From contig JADHQX010000090.1 in the NCBI GenBank assembly GCA_016777745.1, positions 1-5,739 of the forward strand: a DNA stretch of 5,739 bases, read 5' to 3'. This DNA comes from Candidatus Pelagibacterales bacterium. Its GTDB lineage: Bacteria > Pseudomonadota > Alphaproteobacteria > Pelagibacterales > AG-422-B15. A program made the translations under genes and the position numbers. The notes below the pieces were generated by a model. That model saw only the letters and a list, made by a program, of their open reading frames with translations, was not told where the DNA came from and did no database searches. Position 1 is the stretch's first letter. The number at the start of each line of letters is the position of its first letter. Shown piece after piece: positions 5,692 through 5,739 of this stretch.

Positions 5692-5739
5692 AAAATTATG
5701 ATAATAGCAAAAAAAAAAAATTTTAGTTGAACCACCTTT
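5692..5739 (+). other. Tail with a possible next gene start broken by a 12-A tract
   Basis: An ATG at 5698 lies 6 bases after the KAS III stop, matching operon spacing here, but its frame runs only MIIAKKKNFS before TGA at 5728-5730. The codons after the A12 run (5709-5720) in the frame tta gtt gaa cca cct stay open to the window edge. That frame has a TAG at 5705-5707 and no ATG, GTG or TTG between it and the edge. With one A fewer, the ATG frame would read MIIAKKKILVEPPF. The window ends too soon to identify the gene. Confidence 0.35.

Overview
This window looks like part of a surface-polysaccharide or glycan-modification locus from a streamlined, very A+T-rich bacterium. Several traits suggest a marine SAR11-type (Pelagibacterales) alphaproteobacterium: extreme Lys/Asn/Ile codon bias, intergenic gaps of only a few bases, almost no recognisable Shine-Dalgarno sequences, all genes on one strand, and a 4-base ATGA overlap. 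The taxon is an inference from composition and style. No marker gene is present to prove it.

Layout, all on the + strand: (1) the last 30 codons of an upstream gene, possibly a nucleotide-sugar epimerase/dehydratase (1-95). (2) A two-domain sugar-activating enzyme, nucleotidyltransferase then PfkB kinase, in the opposite order to HldE/RfaE (102-1625). (3) A 2-oxoglutarate/Fe(II)-type oxygenase-like protein (1636-2517). (4) A 43-base gap, the largest internal one. (5) A left-handed beta-helix acyltransferase (2561-3097), a class I SAM methyltransferase (3103-3822), an SDR ketoreductase (3819-4505), an acyl carrier protein (4515-4763) and a ketoacyl synthase III-type enzyme starting at TTG (4768-5691). 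(6) A short tail (5692-5739) with a possible next gene start interrupted by a run of 12 A.

How they may work together: the first half would make an activated sugar (phosphorylation plus NMP transfer). The second half has the minimum parts for a short 3-hydroxyacyl group: a dedicated ACP, a KAS III enzyme for one condensation and a reductase, with no dehydratase or enoyl reductase in view. The beta-helix acyltransferase could place that acyl group on a sugar, and the methyltransferase and oxygenase could decorate the product further. The analogy is with loci that make 3-hydroxybutyryl-type N-acyl amino sugars, such as the modified-viosamine genes of Pseudomonas syringae. The protein families are well supported by visible motifs; the pathway is a hypothesis. 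No glycosyltransferase, aminotransferase, RNA gene, insertion sequence, CRISPR array or convincing promoter or terminator is visible.
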